Assembly (NCBI GenBank): GCA_016215605.1
Contig: JACRJB010000051.1
Coordinates: 1 to 60,385, forward strand
DNA from: Rhodopseudomonas palustris
GTDB taxonomy: Bacteria > Pseudomonadota > Alphaproteobacteria > Rhizobiales > Xanthobacteraceae
Length of the DNA stretch: 60,385 bases
Reading direction: 5' to 3'
Of this stretch, positions 17,893 through 25,943 are shown in pieces. A program made the position numbers and the translations under genes. The number at the start of each line of letters is the position of its first letter. Position 1 is the stretch's first letter. The notes beneath the pieces were generated by a model. That model did no database searches. It had not been told where the DNA came from and saw only the letters and a program-made list of their open reading frames with translations.

Positions 17893-19134
17893 TCACGACC
17901 GGTAATCACCATTGATCGCGACGTATTCCTTGGTCAGGTCGCAGGTCAGCACGCGGTCGCGGCCTTTGCCCAGGCCGAGGCCGACCTTGATCTGGATTTC
18001 CGGCTTCTTCATCGCCGCCGAGACTTCCTTCTCGTCGTAGGACGGATCGCGCGCGCCGGCTTTGGCGACGCGGATGCCGTTGAACGCAATCGACAGCTTG
18101 TCGCGATCGGCCGGCTCGCCGGCCTTGCCGACCGCCATCACCACGCGGCCCCAATTGGCGTCCTCGCCGGCGATCGCGGTCTTCACCAGCGGCGAATTGG
18201 CGATCGACATCGCGATCTTGCGCGCCGAGGCCTTCGAGGTGGCGCCGTCGACGATGATCTCGACCAACTTGCGGGCGCCTTCGCCGTCGCGCGCCACCTG
18301 CTCGGCGAGGTCGGCCAGCACGGCGTTAAAGGCTTTCACGAACGCCTTCAGCCGCGGATCGGAGGCGCGCGAGATCTTCGGGGCGCCGGCTTTCGCTGCG
18401 GCCCCGGTGGCGAAGGCCAGCAGCGTGTCGGAGGTCGAGGTATCGCCGTCGATCGTCACCGCGTTGAAGGTGTCGGCGACGCCGGCCTTGAGCAGCGCCT
18501 GCAGGCACGAGGCCGACAGCGGCGCGTCGGTGAAGATGAAGGACAGCATGGTCGCCATGTCGGGCGCGATCATGCCGGCGCCCTTGGCCATGCCGTTGAT
18601 CGTGACCTTGGCCTTGCCGAGCTTGACGGTCGCGGTCGCGACCTTGGGGAAGGTGTCGGTGGTCATGATCGCCTTGGCGGCGTCCATCCAATGACCCGGC
18701 TCGGCAGTCTCTGCCAGCTTGCCGAGCACGCCGTCGAACTTGGTGGCGTCGAGCGGCTCGCCGATCACGCCGGTCGAGGCGAGGAAGACTTCGTCGGTCT
18801 TGCAGCCGATCGCCTTTGCGGCGATCGACGCGGTCAACGCCGTGGATTGCCGCCCGTTCTTGCCGGTGAAGGCGTTGGCGTTGCCGGAATTGACCACCAG
18901 CACCCGCGCGGTGCCGCCCTTCAGCTTGTCACGGCACCATTCCACCGGCGCCGACGGGCACTTCGAGGTGGTGAACACGCCCGCGACCGTGGTGCCCGGG
19001 TCCAGCGCCACCAGCAGCACGTCGGTGCGGTTCTTGTAGCGGATGCCGGCCGCGGCGGTGGCGAGGCGGACGCCGGCGAGCTCCGGCAGCGTGGGAACGT
19101 TGGTCGGCGCGAGCGGGGAAACGGAGGTCGACAT
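17893..19134 (-). CDS. argJ: Glutamate N-acetyltransferase / amino-acid acetyltransferase
   Basis: Bifunctional ornithine acetyltransferase: it moves acetyl from N-acetylornithine to glutamate in the cyclic arginine pathway and can also acetylate glutamate from acetyl-CoA. The start at 19134 ([10 protein letters not shown]) gives 413 residues; an upstream in-frame extension is encoded by repeat DNA and is rejected. The self-cleavage site [14 protein letters not shown] (184-197) has the nucleophile Thr195 that begins the beta chain. It lies between mutT and the OsmC gene. Confidence 0.95.
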   Translation of the reverse strand: MSTSVSPLAPTNVPTLPELAGVRLATAAAGIRYKNRTDVLLVALDPGTTVAGVFTTSKCPSAPVEWCRDKLKGGTARVLVVNSGNANAFTGKNGRQSTALTASIAAKAIGCKTDEVFLASTGVIGEPLDATKFDGVLGKLAETAEPGHWMDAAKAIMTTDTFPKVATATVKLGKAKVTINGMAKGAGMIAPDMATMLSFIFTDAPLSASCLQALLKAGVADTFNAVTIDGDTSTSDTLLAFATGAAAKAGAPKISRASDPRLKAFVKAFNAVLADLAEQVARDGEGARKLVEIIVDGATSKASARKIAMSIANSPLVKTAIAGEDANWGRVVMAVGKAGEPADRDKLSIAFNGIRVAKAGARDPSYDEKEVSAAMKKPEIQIKVGLGLGKGRDRVLTCDLTKEYVAINGDYRS

Positions 19135-19230
19135 CGGGGCGCTTTCGGCAGGTTCATACGGGCCCCGCGGCGCGGAGCCCCACCCCTGTCTCACAAGCGC
19201 ATGGCATTGAGAAGAAAAATTCGGGCGGCC

Positions 19231-19354
19231 GAGTCGTCCCCGCGCAGGCGGGGACCCATAGCCCCTGGCTTCCCGATTGAAACGAAGGCCTCTGCCGCAT
19301 GGCTCTTGCCGCAAAGCTGCGGCGTATTGGTCCCCGCCAGCGCGGGGACGACAT
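19231..19354. repeat. MITE-like repeat family D, copy 1
   Basis: A 124-base element with inverted ends GTCGTCCCCGCG and CGCGGGGACGAC. The interior contains CCCTGGCTTCCCG-TTGAA and GCTGCGGCGTAT, also found in copy 2 at 56477-56599. It lies between the OsmC stop and the argJ start, and part of it would lie in the argJ leader. Confidence 0.85.
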
Positions 19355-19387
19355 GACGATAGGGACGTGGTCAAAAGCGCTAAGCGC

Positions 19388-19897
19388 TCACACCCGCTGC
19401 AACGACACCGAGACCTTCGGGCCGTTCTTGATGGTCTGGTACACCACGCAATAGCGCTCGGTGAGCTTGAGCAGCAGATCGAGCTTGTCCTGCGGCGCGT
19501 CGGTGCCGACCTCGAAGCGCAGCCGAATCTCGCGGAAGCCGACCGGTGCGTCCTTGTCGATCCCGAGCGCGCCGCGCACGTCGAGGTCGCCCTCGGCGGT
19601 GACGTCGCCGCGGGTCAGCGGCAGCTCGAGCGCGGTGGCCACGGTTTTCAGCGTCACCCCGGCACAGGCCACCAGCGCCTCCAGCAGCATGTCGCCGGAG
19701 CACAGGTCGTTCCCGGAGCCGCCGGCCGAAGGGTGCAACCCGGCCTTCGCCAGCCCGCGGCCGGTCTCGAGCTTGCAGGCGATGCCGCCGTCGTCGATGG
19801 CTCCCCTCGCCTGCAGCGTGATCAGCGCGGCGACCGGGTCCGATTTGAATCGCTCCTTGAGTGGCGCCTGGGTAGCGCGCAGCGTGGCGGCGTCCAT
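19388..19897 (-). CDS. OsmC/Ohr family protein
   Basis: A 169-residue OsmC-type thiol peroxidase-like protein. The two family cysteines are present: one in [10 protein letters not shown] (about 99) and one in [10 protein letters not shown] (about 153). The substrates of OsmC-like (non-Ohr) members are often organic or lipid hydroperoxides; here this is inferred. It is divergent from glnD. Confidence 0.85.
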   Translation of the reverse strand: MDAATLRATQAPLKERFKSDPVAALITLQARGAIDDGGIACKLETGRGLAKAGLHPSAGGSGNDLCSGDMLLEALVACAGVTLKTVATALELPLTRGDVTAEGDLDVRGALGIDKDAPVGFREIRLRFEVGTDAPQDKLDLLLKLTERYCVVYQTIKNGPKVSVSLQRV

Positions 19898-20074
19898 GGT
19901 TCTCTCCCCTTCCGTGTTTTTTGGTATCTAATGCCGGAATTCGCCGGCTGTCACCTCGCCGGCCGGCCCGCGCCGGGAACGGATGGCCCGCCGCACAGCC
20001 TCCGACCAACGCCGGCCCGTCGATCACGCGGAATTTCGTGACAGCGCGGGCGGCGTCCGATATCCGGAGTCGTC

Positions 20075-22873
20075 ATGGACAAAGTCGCGACACCTCAACG
20101 TCCGGCCGCCGACGAGCGGTTCGATACCCCGCGGATCACCGCCGAGATCGCGGCGCTGGCCACCCAGCACGCCGGCAACGACCAGGCGTTCCGCACCGCG
20201 CTCGCGCAGCTGATGAAGGCCGAGCTGGCGAAGGCGCGCGCCGAGGCCGAGGCGCAGCTGCTGCGCGACCGCCACGGCCGGCGCTGCGCCGAGCGGCTGT
20301 GCTTCGTCCAGGACGAGATCATCCGTCTGATCTTCATGGCGGCGACGCAGTATCTGTACAATTCGCCGACGCCGTCGAGTTCGGAGCGGATGTCCGTGGT
20401 GGCGACCGGCGGCTACGGCCGCGGCCTGATGGCGCCGGAGTCGGACATCGATCTGCTGTTCATCCTGCCCTACAAGCAGACCGCCTGGGGCGAGCAGGTC
20501 GCCGAAGTGGTGCTGTACTCGCTGTGGGACATCGGCCTGAAGGTCGGCCACGCCACCCGCTCGGTCGACGAATGCATCCGGCAGGCGCGGGCCGACATGA
20601 CGATCCGCACCGCGATCCTCGAGACCCGCTTCCTGGCCGGCGACAAGGCGCTGTACAGCGAGCTGGTCGAGCGCTTCGACAAGGAGGTGGTCGAAGGCAC
20701 CGCCGCCGAATTCGTCACCGCCAAGCTCGCCGAGCGCGAGGAGCGCCACCGCCGCTCCGGCCAGTCGCGCTATCTGGTCGAACCCAACGTCAAGGACGGC
20801 AAGGGCGGCCTGCGCGACCTGCACACGTTGTTCTGGATCGCCAAATACGTCTACCGCGTCCGCGAGACCAGCGAACTGCTCGAACACGGCGTGTTCGACC
20901 AGATCGAGTTCCGCACCTTCCGGCGCTGCGAAGACTTCCTCTGGTCGGTGCGCTGCAATCTGCACTTCCTGACCCGGCGCGCCGAAGAGCGGCTGTCGTT
21001 CGACCTGCAGCGCGAGATCGGGGTGCGGCTCGGCTACACCTCGCATCCCGGGATGCAGGACGTCGAACGCTTCATGAAGCACTACTTCCTGATCGCCAAG
21101 AAGGTCGGCAATCTGACCGCGATCCTGTGCGCCAAGCTGGAGGATCAGCAAGCCAAGCCGGCGCCGGCGCTGACCCGGATGATGGCGCGGCTGCGGCCCG
21201 GCACCACGCGCCGCCGCGTCCCGGAAAGCGACGACTTCGTCATCGACAACAACCGCATCAATTGCGCGATGCCGGACGTGTTCAAGCACGACCCGGTCAA
21301 TCTGATCCGGATCTTCCGGCTGGCGCAGAAGAACAACCTCGCCTTCCATCCCGACGCGATGCGCACGGTGACGCGTTCGCTGCAGCTGATCAACGCGCAG
21401 CTCCGTGACGATCCCGAGGCCAACCGGCTGTTCATCGAGATCCTGACCTCGGACAATGCCGAGCCGGTGCTGCGGCGGATGAACGAGACCGGCGTGCTCG
21501 GCCGCTTCATCCGCGCGTTCGGCCGCATCGTCTCGATGATGCAGTTCAACATGTATCACAGCTACACGGTGGACGAGCATCTCTTGCGCTGTGTCGGCAA
21601 TCTCCAGGAGATCGAGCGCGGCGGCAACGACGAGTTCGTGCTGTCGTCCGACCTGATCCGCAAGATTCGCCCCGACCATCGCGCGGTGCTGTACGTCGCG
21701 GTGCTGCTGCACGACATCGCCAAGGGCCAGCCCGAGGATCATTCGGTCGCCGGCGCCCGGATCGCGCGGCGGCTGTGCCCGCGGCTCGGCTTCAACACCG
21801 CCGACACCGAACTGATCGCCTGGCTGATCGACAAGCATCTGGTGATGTCGACGGTGGCGCAGTCGCGCGACCTGTCGGACCGCAAGACCATCGAGAATTT
21901 CGCCGCCGTGGTCGAATCGGTCGAGCAGATGAAGCTGCTCACCATCCTCACCACCGCCGACATCCGCGGCGTCGGCCCCGGCGTCTGGAACGGCTGGAAG
22001 GCCCAGCTGATCCGCACACTGTACTACGAGACCGAACCGGTGCTGACCGGCGGCTTCTCAGAGGTCAACCGCGCCGAGCGCATCCGCGGCGCGCAGGCGG
22101 AATTCCGCGCCGCTTTCACCGAATGGCCGGAGGCCGAGCTCGACGCCTACATCGCGCGGCACTATCCGGCGTACTGGCTCAAGGTCGAGCTGGCGCGCAA
22201 GATCCGCCACGCCCGCTTCCTGCGCGCCTCCGAACAGGCCGGCCACAAGCTGGCGATCAATGTCGGCTTCGACGAGGCGCGCGGCGTCACCGAACTGACG
22301 ATCCTGGCCGTCGACCATCCCTGGCTGCTGTCGATCATCGCCGGCGCCTGCGCGTCGGCCGGCGCCAACATCGTCGACGCCCAGATCTACACCACCACCG
22401 ACGGCCGTGCGCTCGACACCATCTCGATCAGCCGCGAATACGACCGCGACGAGGACGAGGGCCGCAGGGCCACCCGGATCGGCGAGATGATCGAGGAAGT
22501 GCTGGAAGGCAAGCTGCGGCTGCCCGAAGCGGTCGCCCGCCGCGCCACCAACGGCCGGGCCAAGCTGCGTGCCTTCGTGGTCGAGCCTGAAGTCTCGATC
22601 AACAACAATTGGTCGGACCGCTACACCGTGATCGAGGTCTCCGGCCTCGACCGACCCGGCCTGCTCTATCAGCTCACCACCGCGATCTCGAAGCTCAACC
22701 TCAACATCGCCTCGGCGCACGTCGCCACCTTCGGCGAGCGCGCCCGCGACGTGTTCTACGTCACCGATCTGCTCGGCGCCCAGATCACCGCGCCGACCCG
22801 GCAGGCCGCGATCAAGCGCGCACTGGTCCACCTGCTCGCCCACGGCGACGCGGAGCAGAAGCCGGCGGCGTAG
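20075..22873 (+). CDS. glnD: Bifunctional [protein-PII] uridylyltransferase/uridylyl-removing enzyme
   Basis: The glutamine sensor of the nitrogen-control system: it uridylylates PII when glutamine is low and removes UMP when it is high. The 932 residues hold the nucleotidyltransferase site GGYGRGLMAPESDIDLLF (112-129), the HD hydrolase domain with VLLHDIAKGQPEDHS near 540, and two ACT domains (LTILAVDHPWLL near 741; [16 protein letters not shown] near 850). All catalytic motifs look intact. Length is normal for alphaproteobacteria. PtsP in the same window also has a nitrogen-sensing role. Confidence 0.97.
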   Translation: MDKVATPQRPAADERFDTPRITAEIAALATQHAGNDQAFRTALAQLMKAELAKARAEAEAQLLRDRHGRRCAERLCFVQDEIIRLIFMAATQYLYNSPTPSSSERMSVVATGGYGRGLMAPESDIDLLFILPYKQTAWGEQVAEVVLYSLWDIGLKVGHATRSVDECIRQARADMTIRTAILETRFLAGDKALYSELVERFDKEVVEGTAAEFVTAKLAEREERHRRSGQSRYLVEPNVKDGKGGLRDLHTLFWIAKYVYRVRETSELLEHGVFDQIEFRTFRRCEDFLWSVRCNLHFLTRRAEERLSFDLQREIGVRLGYTSHPGMQDVERFMKHYFLIAKKVGNLTAILCAKLEDQQAKPAPALTRMMARLRPGTTRRRVPESDDFVIDNNRINCAMPDVFKHDPVNLIRIFRLAQKNNLAFHPDAMRTVTRSLQLINAQLRDDPEANRLFIEILTSDNAEPVLRRMNETGVLGRFIRAFGRIVSMMQFNMYHSYTVDEHLLRCVGNLQEIERGGNDEFVLSSDLIRKIRPDHRAVLYVAVLLHDIAKGQPEDHSVAGARIARRLCPRLGFNTADTELIAWLIDKHLVMSTVAQSRDLSDRKTIENFAAVVESVEQMKLLTILTTADIRGVGPGVWNGWKAQLIRTLYYETEPVLTGGFSEVNRAERIRGAQAEFRAAFTEWPEAELDAYIARHYPAYWLKVELARKIRHARFLRASEQAGHKLAINVGFDEARGVTELTILAVDHPWLLSIIAGACASAGANIVDAQIYTTTDGRALDTISISREYDRDEDEGRRATRIGEMIEEVLEGKLRLPEAVARRATNGRAKLRAFVVEPEVSINNNWSDRYTVIEVSGLDRPGLLYQLTTAISKLNLNIASAHVATFGERARDVFYVTDLLGAQITAPTRQAAIKRALVHLLAHGDAEQKPAA

Positions 22874-22976
22874 CGGCGCGCCGTTCGGCGCCGACGGCTG
22901 AATCCTCTTTCGAAGGCTACCGGCCGATTGGCGCGACGGCGGAGCGGGCCCGCGCCTCAGCCGCACGCCGATGAGT

Positions 22977-22998
22977 GTGCCGGCCGGATCGCCGGCAC
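22977..22998. terminator. Hairpin downstream of glnD
   Basis: GTGCCGGC (22977-22984) and GCCGGCAC (22991-22998) are perfect 8-base arms with a 6-base loop. No U-tract follows, so intrinsic termination is uncertain. It is the only clear structure in the 236-base gap between glnD and the MarR promoter. Confidence 0.35.
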
Positions 22999-23108
22999 CA
23001 CTAGCGCACGCGACCCTTCACCCGAACTCGTTCCGACGCCTCGGTCGATGCGCTGACGGCGGCTATTTGCGGTCGATCTCGCCCGGCACGGTGGCGGCCG
23101 GCGCACAA

Positions 23109-23143
23109 TTGACAGCATGCTGCCAATATGGCAGGATGCTGTC
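23109..23143 (+). promoter_or_regulatory. Promoter/operator of the MarR gene
   Basis: The inverted repeat GACAGCATGCTGCCA (23111-23125), spacer ATA, TGGCAGGATGCTGTC (23129-23143) matches in 14 of 15 arm positions. A perfect -35 box TTGACA (23109-23114) overlaps the left arm, and 17 bases on, a weak -10 (CAGGAT, 23132-23137) falls in the right arm. AGGA at 23133-23136 is also placed to act as the ribosome site for the ATG at 23144. Binding of a MarR dimer here would block transcription, so autorepression is likely. Confidence 0.7.
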
Positions 23144-23620
23144 ATGACAGACGACGCACGCTCCCCGTTCGACCATCCCGCCAACGCCCTCGTGCTGGAG
23201 GTTTTCCGGCTCAACGGCGCCTTGATTCGGTGCGGCGACGCGCTGGTGAAGCCGCTCGGCCTGACCAGCGCGCGCTGGCAGGTGCTGGGATCGATCGCGC
23301 ACGGCCGCGGCACGTTCTCGGTCGCGCGGCTCGCCGACAACATGGGCCTCGCCCGCCAGTCGGTGCAGCGCATCGTCGATGAACTGGCCGAAGCCGGCCT
23401 GGTCGGCTTCGAACCCAATCCGGCCCACAAGCGCGCCAAGCTGGTGGTGATGACGCCGCGCGGACAGCGTGTGTTCGTCCGCGCCACCGAACTATGGCGG
23501 CCGATCGCGGACGCGATGGCGGGCGGGCTCGCCCTCCGCGAATTACGCAAGACCACCGACAATCTCGCGGCCCTGCGCGGCCGCCTCGAAGATCAAGCCG
23601 ACAACGGGAGTTCAGAATGA
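23144..23620 (+). CDS. MarR family transcriptional regulator
   Basis: A 158-residue winged-helix regulator. The core RWQVLGSIAHGRGTFSVARL and the recognition helix segment LADNMGLARQSVQRIVDELA are followed by the wing GFEPNPAHKRAKLVVMTPRG. The ATG at 23144 is preferred; an in-frame ATG at 23117 lies inside the operator arm. MarR dimers usually release DNA on binding phenolic or lipophilic ligands. The stop overlaps the ATG of the membrane protein gene (ATGA), so that gene is the probable regulated target. Confidence 0.88.
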   Translation: MTDDARSPFDHPANALVLEVFRLNGALIRCGDALVKPLGLTSARWQVLGSIAHGRGTFSVARLADNMGLARQSVQRIVDELAEAGLVGFEPNPAHKRAKLVVMTPRGQRVFVRATELWRPIADAMAGGLALRELRKTTDNLAALRGRLEDQADNGSSE

Positions 23621-24063
23621 TCAGGACGCTTCATCCGATCGCCGGAATCATCGCCTTTCTCACCATCCTGTGCTTCTGGTCGTCGACCGTCGTCGTCGAA
23701 CTCGGCGGCACTCCTGCCGGCATCGCAGCCGTCAAGCTGGCGATCCTGTGGGGCCTGCTACTGCTCGTGCCATCGATCGCGATCGCCGGCGCCAGCGGCT
23801 TCAAGCTCGGCGGCAAATCGCAGCGCCCCGACATCGTCAACAAGCGCAAGCGTATGCCGCTGATCGCCCTCAACGGCCTCGTCGTGCTGGTGCCCTGCGC
23901 TGTCTTCTTGCAGCAGCGCGCGAGCGCCGGGCTGTTCGACCAGACCTTCACGGTCGTGCAGGCGGTCGAACTGCTGGCGGGGGCGGTCAACCTCGCTTTG
24001 CTCGGCCTCAACATCCGCGACGGATTCAGACTGACGCGCCGCATGATTCCGGCGAGCACCTGA
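23617..24063 (+). CDS. Four-helix membrane protein coupled to MarR
   Basis: A 148-residue protein with four hydrophobic segments (about 7-28, 35-57, 80-98, 110-135). Between helices 2 and 3 is a conserved-looking polar loop (GFKLGGKSQRPDIVNKRKRM). No domain is assigned. It starts with an ATGA overlap at the end of the MarR gene and ends 31 bases from the convergent kinase. A role in export of, or resistance to, the MarR ligand is a guess from context. Confidence 0.65.
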   Translation: MIRTLHPIAGIIAFLTILCFWSSTVVVELGGTPAGIAAVKLAILWGLLLLVPSIAIAGASGFKLGGKSQRPDIVNKRKRMPLIALNGLVVLVPCAVFLQQRASAGLFDQTFTVVQAVELLAGAVNLALLGLNIRDGFRLTRRMIPAST

Positions 24064-24094
24064 CGCGAGGCCGCAGCCGGCCGCTGTCGTCGCC

Positions 24095-25711
24095 TTACGT
24101 CCTCAGTTCGGCGAGCGAGGCCCTGAACTCGGCCTCCAGACCGGCGGGGTGGTAGTGAAGCTGCGCCCCGCCAGTTCCCGCCAGCCCCATTTTCAGCAGT
24201 CGCGACCCGAAGCCCTGGCGCGACGGGAACACCACCTCGGGGCCGCCGGCTTCGCGCCACCGCAGGACAAACTCGCCTTCGCCGTCCCCGTCGACGACGC
24301 TCCAGGCGATCTGCACGCGCCCGCTGCTGTTGGCGAGGGCGCCGTATTTCGCCGCATTGGTGGTCAGTTCGTGCAGCAGCAGCGCCAGCGCCAGCGCCGA
24401 GCGCGATCCCAGCGTCACCTTGTCGCCCGAGACGTCGAACCGGCCGACATCGTTGAAGATGCAGATCGCCGTCTCGACGATGCTGCGGACCTGCGCCGAC
24501 TGCCAGTCCTGCTGCAGCAGCACGTCGTGGGCCATGCTCATCGCCAGCAGCCGGTCGGAGAACGCCTTCACCGGCGTCTTGTCGGGCACGTTCTTCAGGG
24601 TCTGCGACGCCACCGCCTGCACCAGCGCCATGGTGTTCTTCATCCGGTGGCTGAGTTCGTGATTCAGCAGCCGTTGCTGCGCCTCGGATCGCAGCCGCGC
24701 GACCGCCGTCTCGATGCGATCGGCGATGTTGCGCAAATAGACCAGCACCTCGGGCGCCCACACCCGCGGCTCCCTGGTGTGAACGATCAGCATCGCGACC
24801 GCACGGCCGTGTTCGATCACCGGCATGTTGACCACCGACCGGATGTCGAGTGCGAGCAGCCTGTCGACATGCCGCGCGGTGGCGGGCTCGGTGGTGACGT
24901 CGCTGATGACGAGGGGTTCGCCCTTGATCACGTCCTTCAGCAGGTCGTCGCCGTAGTCGGCGAACCGATGCCGTCCGACCGCGGATGCGATGCCGTCGGC
25001 GGTCCAGTCCGCTTCGATCTCGACGGTCTCGCCGTTCTCGTCGAGCCGTCCGAACGCCGCCCGCTCGACGGCGAGCGTTTCACCGACGACCTTCGCGGCG
25101 GCCCGCGTCACCTCGCCGATGGTGGTCGCATCGCGCAACCGGTCGCCGATTTCGAGCAGCCCGTTGCGGCGGATTCCGGCGTCCTTCTGCTCGGCCAGCA
25201 GCGCGTCGCGCTGCGCCACGGCGAGGCGGAGTTCGAGCAGCGCAACGACCTGCCGCGCCAGATTGCGCAGGGCGTTGGACTGCGACTCGGTCAGGCCGCC
25301 GGGCCGGACCTTGGTATCGATCGCGCACAGGCTCCCGAGCACGTGACCGTCCGCCGTGCGCAGCGGCGCGCCGGCGTAGAACCGGATCAGCGGATCGCCG
25401 GTGACCAGCGGATTGTGCATGGTGCGCGGGTCGCGGGTGAGATCGGGCACGACCAGCAGATCGGACTCGACCAGCGCGTGGGCGCACACCGAACTGCGCA
25501 AATCGGTCTGGCATTCGTCGAAGCCGACTCGCGCCTTGAACCACTGCCGTTCGTCGGTGACCAGGCTGACCAGCGCGACGGGGGTTTCGCAGATCAGCGT
25601 CGTCAACTCGACAACGTCGTCGAAGCCTCGTTCGGGAAGCGTGTCGAGAATGGCGAACCGCAAAAGAGCCGCAAGCCTGTCACGATCGAAGGTGTAATCC
25701 GGCGGTTCCAA
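24095..25711 (-). CDS. GAF-GAF HWE-family sensor histidine kinase
   Basis: A 538-residue soluble kinase. GAF 1 spans about 25-170 (VCAHALVESDLLVVPDLTRD), GAF 2 about 195-340 (VERAAFGRLDENGETVEIEA), and an HWE kinase domain lies at about 345-535. HWE hallmarks are NHELSHRMKNTMALVQAV with the phospho-His, LHELTTNAAKYGAL (N-box) and the WRE sequence in LRWREAGGP. The start is TTG, with GGAG six bases before it and an in-frame TGA just upstream, so no ATG is possible there. No response regulator is adjacent. Bacteriophytochrome-like light or redox sensing is known for relatives but is not indicated here. Confidence 0.88.
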   Translation of the reverse strand: MEPPDYTFDRDRLAALLRFAILDTLPERGFDDVVELTTLICETPVALVSLVTDERQWFKARVGFDECQTDLRSSVCAHALVESDLLVVPDLTRDPRTMHNPLVTGDPLIRFYAGAPLRTADGHVLGSLCAIDTKVRPGGLTESQSNALRNLARQVVALLELRLAVAQRDALLAEQKDAGIRRNGLLEIGDRLRDATTIGEVTRAAAKVVGETLAVERAAFGRLDENGETVEIEADWTADGIASAVGRHRFADYGDDLLKDVIKGEPLVISDVTTEPATARHVDRLLALDIRSVVNMPVIEHGRAVAMLIVHTREPRVWAPEVLVYLRNIADRIETAVARLRSEAQQRLLNHELSHRMKNTMALVQAVASQTLKNVPDKTPVKAFSDRLLAMSMAHDVLLQQDWQSAQVRSIVETAICIFNDVGRFDVSGDKVTLGSRSALALALLLHELTTNAAKYGALANSSGRVQIAWSVVDGDGEGEFVLRWREAGGPEVVFPSRQGFGSRLLKMGLAGTGGAQLHYHPAGLEAEFRASLAELRT

Positions 25712-25943
25712 CGGAACTCCAAAGGCTCACTAAGCGCTGCGTGTCTCAACTGATAGCTCTATCCAACAAGTACATTTCGTGCCGTTCCGCAAGCCTCCGG
25801 CTACACCGAGGGACTCCGGACCCGGGAAGCGCGTCGCGCGCGCAACCACGGGTGGCCGCGGCACGAGGGCCACGGGCCGGCGCACCGGCCGGTTCCCGGC
25901 GAGCGCCGATGCGGACTCGCCCAATGCCGCCGGACCTGCAGGG

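Noticed and set aside
19135-19374. 80-residue N-terminal extension of ArgJ
   Set aside because: Those codons are family D repeat sequence and the ArgJ family begins at the 19134 start.
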